Positions 1-6,245 of a DNA stretch of 6,835 bases are shown here, in pieces (position 1 is the first letter of the stretch; each line of letters opens with the position of its first letter). The position numbers and the translations under genes were made by a program. The notes beneath the pieces were generated by a model that worked only from the letters and a program-made list of their open reading frames with translations, had not been told where the DNA came from and did not search any database. Origin of the DNA: Bacillota bacterium (GTDB taxonomy: Bacteria > Bacillota_E > JAJZYS01 > JAILZS01); assembly GCA_021817625.1 (NCBI GenBank), contig JAKASY010000103.1, positions 1 to 6,835 of the forward strand, given 5' to 3'.

Positions 1-2202
1 GCCCGGCGGCTGACCGGTGTCCGACACGTAGACGACCTCGGTGCTGTTGGGCGCGAACTGGGGCGACCAGTTGTCGTGCGCGGAGTTCGTGAACTGGACT
101 CGCTGCTTGCCGTCGAGCGTGGCTACGAAGACCTGGTAGTGGCCGTTCGCCCCCTTGGCCACCCAGGTCACGAGCGTGCCGTCCGGGCTCAGGTTGAAGC
201 GGCCGTTCTGGCCCATCACGCCCATCCGAACCGGAAGCTCCGCCGCCCGCGACCAGTCGGCGGAGATCTCGTAGAGCGCCTTGCCGGTGGAGAACACCAG
301 GCGGTCGCCGGGGAGCCACCCAACCCACGTGACGCTGACGCCGCCCTGAAGCGGGCTCACGAGCAGACGGCTCTTGCCCGAGGACGGCTGGATCACCCAC
401 AGGGCGCCGCCCGTCTCGTAGCCGCTGCCGGTCGCCATGCCGATGTACGCCAGGTACTGGCTGTCGGGCGACCAGCTCATGGGCGGAAGACCCCCGCCCA
501 TGGCGTCTCCGTTCTGGGCGATCACCCGGCTCGGACCACGCAGCGAGCGCACGGAGATGTCGCCCCCGGTGACGGTGGCGAGCCACGCGCCGCTCGGGCT
601 GAGAAGGGGCTCCTCGAGGGCGCTCGCGTTCGCCAGGGAGAAGAACTTGCCCGTGCTCAGCACGACGCCCTCGACACTCAGCTGCTCGAGGATCGTCGGG
701 TCGCTTACCGCCTTGCCGGTGGCAGGGTCGATACTGCCTGTCGCCTGGGCACCCATGCCCGTGAAGTAGGAGTAGATGAGCGTTCCGGCGCCCGTCGGCA
801 CCGCCGGGGTGCGCACGGACGCCGGGTTCGGGGGCTGGAGGACGTCGGTCGCGCCAGCGCTCTCGATTTCGTAGGCGAAGGCGACGGACTGGGCGGTCGC
901 CGACTCGACGCCGATCAGGACGTAGCGGCCCGCCCCGTCCACCGCCACGAAGCGGCCGAAGGGCAGGGCGGCGACGTCGGAAACGCTGGGCTGGGCGCCG
1001 GCCGAGAGCTGGGCGAAGGTGGCCTCGAGGCCGTGCAGGTACGTCTTGCCGCTCGTCACCTTGAGGCCGATGTCGGGGCTCGCGCTCAGGCCCGCGACCT
1101 CCTTGCCGCTGTCGAGCACGAAGCCGGGGTTCTGGAGCACGCCGCCGCCGCTCGAGGCGACGATCGCGCCGTAGCGCGCCGGTCCGGAGAAGGTGACAGC
1201 GCCAGCGCCGATCTTGAGGGTGACGGGGCCGCTCGGCAGGACCGGCACGCTCCTCGCGGGGAGCACCAGGTAGCTGAACATGACGGCGTTCGCGCTGACG
1301 CCCGTGACCTGGAGGAGGACGTAGTTGCCGGCGTTGTCCACCAGCAGGTAGAGCGAGCCGGACACCGGCGCGACGACCGCCGCCGCCGGCCAGGCGCCGG
1401 CATGCCCCGCGGCGCTCACCTTCGCGAGGTAGCCGCCGATCACGAGGCGCCCGTTCGACAGGCCCGCCGTCATGCCGGCCGCCTGGTGGAGCGTGTCGAC
1501 CTGGTGGTCGAGCTCGAAGTTGAAGCCAGGCGAGACGCTCACCTCGCCGCCGCCGCTGAGGGCGATCTCCCCGCCCCGCGGCGAGCCGGCAAACGTGAGC
1601 TGGTGGCTCATGACCCAGACGGTGTTGCCCATCGAGGCGCTCGCGCGCTCGGGCGTGCCGATGCTGTAGAGGAAGGTGAGGGCGTCGGGCGTGACGGCGG
1701 TGATCTGGACGAGGACGTAGTGCCCCTTGGAGTCCAGGACGACCAGGAGCTCGTTCACCTTGGGCACCGTCGAGGCGCCGGCCTGGGGCGCGGCGGCGGT
1801 AGCCCCTGCGGGCAGGACGGCGAGGTCGCCGGCGACAGAGTACGGGCTCGCCAGGCCGGTCTCGAGGCCGATGTCCGCCGTGGCGTTCAGGCCCGAGACC
1901 TCCTTGCCGGTTTCGAAGTCGAAGCCGGGGTTGATGAAGTCGTAGCCGTTCTGGGAGAGGTAGATGGTGCCCTCGCGCGCGCTCGTGTTGAACACGATGC
2001 TCTGCCCGCTGACCTTGAGGACGATGGGCGAGCTGGCGGCCAGCGCCGGGGCCGGGCCGCCGGCGCCAGCCTGCGCCAGGAGGGTCGCGACGAGCACGAG
2101 CGCACTGGCGACAAGGCGCATGGTCCTGGGGCCGACCCCGCGCCGGGGCCGCCCACACGAGGGCGCACGGCACGCGCGCCGCACGCTGTCGAACAGTCGC
2201 AT
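1..2202 (-). CDS. Secreted protein with three tandem copies of a ~133-residue domain and a C-terminal TolB/PD40-like beta-propeller (3' end missing)
   Basis: An open frame of 734 codons runs from ATG at 2202 to the left edge with no stop, so the C-terminus is missing. The ATG follows an ideal Shine-Dalgarno. Residues 28-56 form a Sec signal peptide: Met-Arg, a hydrophobic core around 30-43, then an Ala-rich end with likely cleavage near ALA at 53-56. Three diverged repeats follow, about 60-182, 193-314 and 325-448. Each has a P-G-F motif (92-94, 225-227, 359-361) and later a D-x-x-G-x-Y-V-L motif (D157, D289, D422), so the period is 132-134 residues. After a linker, blade-like motifs LSPSGAWLA (~534), WSPDSQYLA (577), LSPDGTLVT (671) and FAPNSTEVV (716) mark a WD40-like/PD40 propeller of the TolB type. 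The protein should be exported or cell-surface. Such propellers bind proteins, glycans or other ligands, and I see no catalytic motif. The triplicated domain is one I do not recognise. It lies directly downstream of the regulator gene. Confidence in the gene is high; its function is unknown. Confidence 0.9.
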   Translation of the reverse strand, partial: MRLFDSVRRACRAPSCGRPRRGVGPRTMRLVASALVLVATLLAQAGAGGPAPALAASSPIVLKVSGQSIVFNTSAREGTIYLSQNGYDFINPGFDFETGKEVSGLNATADIGLETGLASPYSVAGDLAVLPAGATAAAPQAGASTVPKVNELLVVLDSKGHYVLVQITAVTPDALTFLYSIGTPERASASMGNTVWVMSHQLTFAGSPRGGEIALSGGGEVSVSPGFNFELDHQVDTLHQAAGMTAGLSNGRLVIGGYLAKVSAAGHAGAWPAAAVVAPVSGSLYLLVDNAGNYVLLQVTGVSANAVMFSYLVLPARSVPVLPSGPVTLKIGAGAVTFSGPARYGAIVASSGGGVLQNPGFVLDSGKEVAGLSASPDIGLKVTSGKTYLHGLEATFAQLSAGAQPSVSDVAALPFGRFVAVDGAGRYVLIGVESATAQSVAFAYEIESAGATDVLQPPNPASVRTPAVPTGAGTLIYSYFTGMGAQATGSIDPATGKAVSDPTILEQLSVEGVVLSTGKFFSLANASALEEPLLSPSGAWLATVTGGDISVRSLRGPSRVIAQNGDAMGGGLPPMSWSPDSQYLAYIGMATGSGYETGGALWVIQPSSGKSRLLVSPLQGGVSVTWVGWLPGDRLVFSTGKALYEISADWSRAAELPVRMGVMGQNGRFNLSPDGTLVTWVAKGANGHYQVFVATLDGKQRVQFTNSAHDNWSPQFAPNSTEVVYVSDTGQPPG
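859..2025 (-). repeat. Three tandem ~400-base coding repeats (three protein domains)
   Basis: Units lie at about 2025-1657, 1626-1261 and 1230-859. The protein copies share the PGF motif (NPGFDFETGKEV, SPGFNFELDHQV, NPGFVLDSGKEV) and a strand pair of the form GHYVLVQITAV, GNYVLLQVTGV, GRYVLIGVESA. Units 1 and 3 are closest, both having GKEV-(S/A)-GL followed by DIGL. Unit 2 is the most diverged in the middle. The DNA copies have drifted well apart, so this is an old internal duplication and not a recent one. Confidence 0.8.
2034..2202 (-). other. Signal peptide with a 27-residue Arg-rich N-terminal extension
   Basis: From the ATG at 2202 the protein begins with about 27 residues containing nine Arg and two Cys, before a second in-frame ATG at 2121 that would give a standard signal peptide (MRLVASALVLVATLLAQAG, then an Ala-rich cleavage site). 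The first ATG has a strong Shine-Dalgarno and the second has only a weak purine run, so 2202 is the better start. The n-region is then unusually long. No twin-arginine consensus (S/T-RR-x-F-L-K) is evident, so Sec export is the likelier route. Confidence 0.65.
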
Positions 2203-2207
2203 GGCAG

Positions 2208-2218
2208 TCCTCCTCCTT
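2208..2218 (-). promoter_or_regulatory. Strong Shine-Dalgarno of the secreted propeller gene
   Basis: Read on the minus strand this is AAGGAGGAGGA followed by CTGCC and ATG. The AGGAGG core sits at normal spacing from the ATG at 2202. It decides that start over the in-frame ATG at 2121. Confidence 0.85.
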
Positions 2219-2289
2219 GTCGCGCCACGGTCTCTGGGCGCTGGCGGCGCGGCGGCAGCCACGGCGCCGCACGCCCACGCCGCGGTAAG

Positions 2290-2301
2290 GCGCCCGGGCG
2301 C
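2290..2301. repeat. Perfect 12-base palindrome in the leader of the propeller gene
   Basis: GCGCCCGGGCGC is its own reverse complement and lies 88 bases upstream of the start at 2202, between the heptad pair and the Shine-Dalgarno. It could be a dimeric operator or part of leader RNA structure. In DNA this GC-rich a 12-base palindrome carries limited weight. Confidence 0.3.
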
Positions 2302-2324
2302 TTGCCCCGAGCGTGCGGCACGGT

Positions 2325-2342
2325 CATTAGCTGAGCGTTAGC
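2325..2342 (-). promoter_or_regulatory. Candidate SARP/BTAD-type operator: two heptamers with an 11-base period
   Basis: On the minus strand GCTAACG (2342-2336) is followed by a 4-base spacer CTCA and then GCTAATG (2331-2325). The heptamers match at six of seven positions and repeat every 11 bases. SARP family activators with an OmpR-type winged helix plus BTAD are known to bind direct heptamer repeats with this spacing near the -35 region. The pair sits about 123 bases upstream of the secreted-protein start and just past the end of a gene for such a regulator. No convincing -10 follows at the expected distance, and no third heptamer is visible. TAATGA in the second heptamer could instead be read as a -10 box. 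Confidence 0.35.
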
Positions 2343-2389
2343 GCACCTTGTCGAATCGCGCGGGCAGCGGGCCGAACCTCGGCGTGCCG

Positions 2390-2410
2390 CGGCCCCGGCG
2401 TTGCCGGCCG
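2390..2410 (-). terminator. Hairpin just after the regulator stop codon
   Basis: The 21 bases fold into an 8-pair G/C stem with a two-base bulge and a three-base loop, starting 17 bases beyond the regulator's TAG (2428-2430). No U-tract follows, so it would be an incomplete intrinsic terminator or an mRNA 3'-end stabiliser. If it terminates, the propeller gene needs its own promoter in 2219-2389. Confidence 0.35.
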
Positions 2411-2427
2411 TCGCGTCCGGCCCTCGC

Positions 2428-5400
2428 CTAGCGCCGCCTGCCGTGCACCAGCTGGATCCACTCCTCGGGCAGCTCCATCCCGACCTGCGCCTCCAGGTGC
2501 GCCGCGCACTCCCGCAGCGCCCGTCGCGCCTCGGCCATCCTCCCCTGGCGCACCAGGCTCTCGAGCCACAGGCGGTGCAGGCCCTCCTCGCCCGGGCTCG
2601 CGCGCACCGCCCGCTCCATGAGCGACGGCACGTCCGGGCTCTCCAGGCCGAGGGCTGAGGCCGTCCACTCGGCGAAGGCGGTGTGCGCGCGCTGCAGCTC
2701 CTCGCGCTCGTAGAGGAAGGGCTCGTACCAGACCGGGTCCGGCAGGAAGGGGCCGCCATACAGCTCGAGCGCGGCGCGCGCGTGACGCACTACCGCCTCG
2801 CGCTCGCCCGCGGCGTAGCTGGCCCGGGCCTGGCGCATCTGCTCTCGCATGTGGGCCACGTCCCAGCCGAGCGCCTCCGAGCCCTCGAGGCGCACGCTCG
2901 TGCGGTCCGCGACCAGCGACGCGGCCGGGCCGCCGCCGCCCGCGCCAGCCACCGCCTCGAGCCAGCGGCGCAGGCCGTGGAGGGTGACGCGCAGGCGGTT
3001 CATCTGGTCGGTCGGCTCCGTCTCGGGCCAGATCGTCTCGGCCAGGGTCGGGCGCGACACGGTCGCCCCCTCGGACCACAGGAGGCGCAGCAGGAGCTCC
3101 ACCACGCGCCGGCTCGGGAGCGCGGGCTCGTCGTCGCCGCCGCGCCACGCCAGTCGGCCCAGCGTCTCGAGGCCGACGGCCTGCGCCGGCGCCAGGACCG
3201 CGGCCGCCGACGGCGCCGTGCCCTGGCGGTAGAGGCGGCGCACGCGCCGCAGGGCGGCAGAGAGCACTCGGGGCAGGGACGCGTCGTCCAGCCCTTCAAG
3301 GGCGGGCCGGATCGGTCCGGGGTCGTACACCGGCCACAGGCCATAGGCGCCCGCGCGCTCCACCTCGCCCAGGAGCTCGACCAGGGCGGCCCTGCCCTCC
3401 TCCGCCGGCAAGCTCTCGAGGGCAAGCGCTAGGCGCAAGGTGCGGTAGTACATGCCGCGCAGGCCGCGTTCGTGCGCGAGCACGGCGGCGGCGTCGAGCT
3501 CGGCCTCGGCCTCGAGCGCCCGTCCCCGGCACAGCAGAACCTGCGCCAGGTCCAAGTGGGCAACCGGCGCCATCGTGGGCGAGCGGCTGAGCGCGGCCTG
3601 GTTGGCGCGCGCGGTGCGCTCGGCCTCCTCCAGGCGGCCCGTGCGCGCGAGCAGGCCCGTGCGCACCGCCCGGAGGACCGTGAGCTCGAGCGGCCAGCCG
3701 GGGCCCAGGGCGGCGGCGGGAGGCAGGGCGCCCTCCAGGGACTCGACCAGCTCCAGGCCGCGCGAGGCCTCGCCGCCGAGGGCGAGGAGCACGGCGCGCG
3801 GCACTTCGAGCCAGGCGCGCACGAAGTCCCGTGCCCAGACCGGCACCGCGATGCCGCGCGCCTCCTCGAGAAGCGTGGCGAGCTCCTCCCAGCGGCCGGC
3901 GTAGAGGAGCGCGGGCCAGTAGTCGAACATCTGGCCGCTCAGGCCCTCGACCACCTGCGCCGCGGTGCAGCGGATCGCGCCCACCGCGCCGGCCAGATAG
4001 CGCAGGTGGTCGGCAAGGATGCGCGCCCGGTCGGAGGCGGGGTCGAGGGGACGGGCCAACTCCACGGCGCGCACCGCCGAGGCGATCGCGCGCGTGCCGG
4101 GGCTCCTGCCACGCGCCGTCTCAAGCTTGAGGAGCCAGAGCCCCGCCCAGGCCGCGACGGCCGCAGGGCCGTCGCGCCGGGCGGCGCGCTCGGCGGACAG
4201 CACCTCTGGCGTCGGCTCGAGCTCCAGGTCGCACGCGTAAAGCTCGAGGCAGGCGACCGCGCCGTCCTCGTCGCCCACGGCGGCATAGCGGTGGCGCGCG
4301 GCCTCGGCCAGGCGGAACGCGAGCGCATGGTCCTCGTCGAGGGCGGCGAGGCGCGCCCGCGCCAGGAGGAGCGGCGCGCTGTCGTCCCGCCCGACGGCGG
4401 TCAGGGCGTCGAGCCAATCGCGCACGCGCGCGCCGCGCCCCATCGCCAGCTGCTCGGGCACCACGCGGTCGAGGAGGGAGAGAGCGATGTCCCAGGCCTC
4501 GGCCGCGATCGCGTGGTCGAGCGCGGTCGCCGCCTGCCGGTGGGCGACCAGATACGTCGCGAGCGCCAGGCTGAGGGCGCGCACGGCGGCCGGCCCCAGG
4601 CGGCGCGCGGCCTCGCGCCGGAGGAAGGCGCGCAGCAGAGGGTGGAGGCGGGACGGCACGCCGTCGGCCGCTAGGGCGATGAACCACGGTGGTCGGACGA
4701 GGCGCTGGTACAGTGGCTGCTCGGCCTCGGGCAGGAGGGCCTCGGCCACCCCGGGGTCGACCTGCTCGGGCAGGGAGAGGGCCATGAGGTAGCGCTGCTC
4801 CTCCGGCGCCGCCTGGCCGAAGATCTGGCCGGCCAGGTAGTGGTAGAGCTCCTGGCCCTGCGCCAGGAGGGCGTCGAGATCCCACTGGCCCGGCGGCCGG
4901 CTGGCCAGATGCTGGGCGGCGAGGCGCACGAGGAGCGGCCATCCGCCTGTCGCCTCGGCCAGGCGCGCGGCCAGCTCCGGCACGGTGCGGCTCCTCTCGC
5001 TGCCGATCAGGCGACGCACGTCGGCGCTGTCCAGCCGCAGGTCCGCGGCACCCACGCGCGCCATGCGCCCCTCCCCCTGCCAGCGGCCCACGGGCAGGCC
5101 GGGCGGCGCCTCCCGGCCTCCCAGCATCAGGCGCACGTCCGGTGCGGCGCCCTGCACGAAGCCCTCAAGAAGAGCGCTTGCGTCCGATGCGTCCGCCCCC
5201 AGGCGGTGCACGTCGTCGAGGAGGATGAGAAACGGCCCGAGCGGCTCCAGCATCGCGGCCAGATGCTGGCCCATGGCGTACCAGCCGGCGGCCGAGAGGC
5301 GGACGCGAGGATTGAGCGGCACCGTGAGGCCCGGCCAGGCGCGAGCGACGGCGGCCGTCAGGTCCTGCACGAGGGTGATCGGGTCGCGGTCGCCCGGATC

Positions 5401-5613
5401 CAGGGTCAGCCAGGCGTACGGGGTGCCGTCGTGCGCCATGCGCTCGCGCGCGAAGTGCGCGAGGTGGCAGGTCTTGCCGAAGCCGGAGGGCGCCTCGACC
5501 CACACCCGCGGCTGCTCCGCCAGGACTTTGCGCACCCGCTCGAGCGGCCGGAACCCGGGTCCCGGCACTGGGCAGACAACCTTCGCGCTGGCGGCGCGCA
5601 CGATGCTGGCCAT
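2428..5613 (-). CDS. MalT-like P-loop ATPase transcriptional regulator with C-terminal winged helix and BTAD (SARP-like)
   Basis: A cytoplasmic DNA-binding activator of 1061 residues. The N-terminus is a STAND/MalT-type NTPase: Walker A APSGFGKT (41-48), Walker B FLILLDDVH (128-136), a sensor-like R167 in LGGREAP, GGWPL at 223-227, and a winged-helix-like HPLLRAFLRRE motif near 324-334. Residues ~340-800 are Ala/Leu/Arg-rich helical hairpins, consistent with TPR-like repeats that sense a ligand or partner. Residues ~830-888 are an OmpR/PhoB-type winged helix (TVSRPTLAETIWPE, then NRLRVTLHGLRRWL). Residues ~915-1061 are the bacterial transcriptional activator domain (ALELYGGPFLPD, then ARASPGEEGLHRLW-like helices). 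Family knowledge: ATP binding and oligomerisation gate activation. AfsR carries the winged helix and BTAD at the N-terminus; here the order is reversed and there is no LuxR helix-turn-helix. An in-frame TGA 27 bases before the ATG fixes this as the earliest start. No good Shine-Dalgarno precedes it. Confidence 0.93.
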   Translation of the reverse strand: MASIVRAASAKVVCPVPGPGFRPLERVRKVLAEQPRVWVEAPSGFGKTCHLAHFARERMAHDGTPYAWLTLDPGDRDPITLVQDLTAAVARAWPGLTVPLNPRVRLSAAGWYAMGQHLAAMLEPLGPFLILLDDVHRLGADASDASALLEGFVQGAAPDVRLMLGGREAPPGLPVGRWQGEGRMARVGAADLRLDSADVRRLIGSERSRTVPELAARLAEATGGWPLLVRLAAQHLASRPPGQWDLDALLAQGQELYHYLAGQIFGQAAPEEQRYLMALSLPEQVDPGVAEALLPEAEQPLYQRLVRPPWFIALAADGVPSRLHPLLRAFLRREAARRLGPAAVRALSLALATYLVAHRQAATALDHAIAAEAWDIALSLLDRVVPEQLAMGRGARVRDWLDALTAVGRDDSAPLLLARARLAALDEDHALAFRLAEAARHRYAAVGDEDGAVACLELYACDLELEPTPEVLSAERAARRDGPAAVAAWAGLWLLKLETARGRSPGTRAIASAVRAVELARPLDPASDRARILADHLRYLAGAVGAIRCTAAQVVEGLSGQMFDYWPALLYAGRWEELATLLEEARGIAVPVWARDFVRAWLEVPRAVLLALGGEASRGLELVESLEGALPPAAALGPGWPLELTVLRAVRTGLLARTGRLEEAERTARANQAALSRSPTMAPVAHLDLAQVLLCRGRALEAEAELDAAAVLAHERGLRGMYYRTLRLALALESLPAEEGRAALVELLGEVERAGAYGLWPVYDPGPIRPALEGLDDASLPRVLSAALRRVRRLYRQGTAPSAAAVLAPAQAVGLETLGRLAWRGGDDEPALPSRRVVELLLRLLWSEGATVSRPTLAETIWPETEPTDQMNRLRVTLHGLRRWLEAVAGAGGGGPAASLVADRTSVRLEGSEALGWDVAHMREQMRQARASYAAGEREAVVRHARAALELYGGPFLPDPVWYEPFLYEREELQRAHTAFAEWTASALGLESPDVPSLMERAVRASPGEEGLHRLWLESLVRQGRMAEARRALRECAAHLEAQVGMELPEEWIQLVHGRRR

Positions 5614-5689
5614 GGTGGGGGTTTCTTGGGCTGGGTGTCACTTCCTGCCGATGGGACTCGTGGCCGGGCACTCCGGCCGCCGGTGCGCG

Positions 5690-5718
5690 CGTACACGGTC
5701 CGCCCGCACCGCGATCAA
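5690..5718 (-). promoter_or_regulatory. Weak sigma70-like promoter candidate for the regulator gene
   Basis: On the minus strand TTGATC (5718-5713) and TGTACG (5695-5690) are separated by exactly 17 bases, about 77 bases before the regulator's ATG. The -35 matches four of six consensus bases and the -10 only three. A better -35, TTGACG (5763-5758), lies further upstream but has no -10 partner at normal spacing. In DNA this GC-rich the call is tentative. Confidence 0.15.
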
Positions 5719-5760
5719 GCCTGGACGCCGCGGAGCGGGTCGCGGGCCGTAGCCCAGCGT

Positions 5761-5792
5761 CAACGCCCGTTGGCGAACCTGGCGCGGTTCGC
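5761..5792. promoter_or_regulatory. Two abutting perfect dyads upstream of the regulator: candidate operator
   Basis: CAACG-CC-CGTTG (5761-5772) is immediately followed by GCGAACC-TGGCGC-GGTTCGC (5773-5792). Both have perfectly complementary arms (5 and 7 bases). The second has a 13-base centre-to-centre arm spacing, suiting a dimeric helix-turn-helix protein. They overlap a TTGACG -35-like box and lie 148-179 bases before the regulator start. They could bind a repressor or the regulator itself, or fold in RNA. The function is inferred from position. Confidence 0.35.
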
Positions 5793-6185
5793 GTAGCCGC
5801 CGACCGACAGGTCCGACCCTAGGCGTGCCCAAACGGGCGGTGTGCGGGCAGCTGCCTGAACCGCCGGCATGACGGCCTGGCACTGCGCCGACAAAGACCG
5901 AGGCGACGTCCCTGCGGCGGCCGGCTCGCCCGCCGGGTTCACCGCCGCAACGCAGCGCACGCGGCCGCGCGCCCTAACGGCCGGCCCTCGGCGCGTACGT
6001 CACGCCAAACCTGTTCGCGCAGGCAGCGCGGCGCCGCCCGTGCCGGGAGGCGTGGGTATGCGCGCGCCGCCGGACAGCGCAGCCTTCGTGGCGACGCGCC
6101 CCAAGACAACTCTCTAACGAGCCCGCGTGCGGGCGGCCGCCCCACCACCGCCACCGGCCTTGGTCCGCGCCATCGGCCACGCGAC

Positions 6186-6215
6186 GGCCCTGAGGGCGCC
6201 CGCCGATTCAGGGCC
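6186..6215 (-). terminator. Second hairpin of a tandem pair after the unrecognised gene
   Basis: GGCCCTGA (6186-6193) pairs perfectly with TCAGGGCC (6208-6215), eight base pairs across a 14-base loop that itself contains the palindrome GGGCGCCC. It directly abuts the hairpin at 6216-6238. No U-tract follows on the minus strand, so it would act as a U-less terminator or 3'-end stabiliser. Confidence 0.4.
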
Positions 6216-6238
6216 CGCGCCGCGGCCGAAGCGGCGCG
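6216..6238 (-). terminator. First hairpin after the unrecognised gene
   Basis: CGCGCCGC (6216-6223) pairs perfectly with GCGGCGCG (6231-6238), eight G/C pairs around a 7-base loop reading TTCGGCC on the minus strand. It begins 8 bases past the TGA at 6248-6246, the usual place for a transcript-ending hairpin. There is no T-run after it. Together with the next hairpin it probably closes the upstream transcription unit. Confidence 0.5.
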
Positions 6239-6245
6239 TCAGCGC

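Larger units (their letters stand above)
5614..6245. other. Intergenic region of 632 bases without a supported gene
   Basis: Both neighbours read leftward. The right end holds two hairpins after the unrecognised gene, and the left end should hold the regulator's promoter. Open frames here are short, Arg/Ala/Pro-rich and lack the strong third-position G/C bias of the three genes. I see no tRNA, known RNA gene or mobile element end. Two TAACG-containing sites (CCTAACG at 5973-5979 and TCTAACG at 6113-6119) resemble the heptamer GCTAACG of the 2325-2342 site, but they are single and far apart. Confidence 0.6.

Noticed and set aside
76..2334. A 752-codon plus-strand open frame
   Set aside because: It is in exact codon register antisense to the secreted propeller gene. 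High-GC genes rarely use TTA, CTA or TCA, so the complementary frame lacks stops. Its product is Arg/Asp/Gly/His-rich with no motifs, while the minus strand gives a signal peptide, repeats and a propeller.
1887..2759. A 290-codon minus-strand frame spanning the gap between regulator and propeller gene
   Set aside because: It overlaps both well-supported genes in another frame, is dominated by Arg, Ala and Ser, and has no ribosome site. The strong Shine-Dalgarno serves the frame starting at 2202.
3472..4674. Long plus-strand frames over the regulator (2683-3432, 3472-4674, 4840-5796)
   Set aside because: They are the same codon-register antisense effect opposite the ATPase/BTAD gene, with no domain signal and Arg/Ala/Gly-rich low-complexity products.
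5760..5960. A 66-codon minus-strand frame before the regulator
   Set aside because: Its composition is less skewed than other spurious frames, but it starts with a GTG lacking a ribosome site and its third-position G/C is clearly lower than in the real genes. It also runs across the dyad cluster.
6058..6117. A 19-codon plus-strand small frame (ATG 6058) with GGAGG seven bases upstream
   Set aside because: The spacing is ideal, but a GGAGG before an ATG is expected by chance in DNA this rich in G. The peptide has no signal or membrane character, and no plus-strand promoter is visible.
5614..6245. Possible tRNA or other structured RNA in the gap
   Set aside because: GGTTCGC near 5786 resembles part of a T-arm, but there is no acceptor stem, anticodon arm or full GGTTCGA-type T-loop around it. 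It is better explained as one arm of a perfect dyad.
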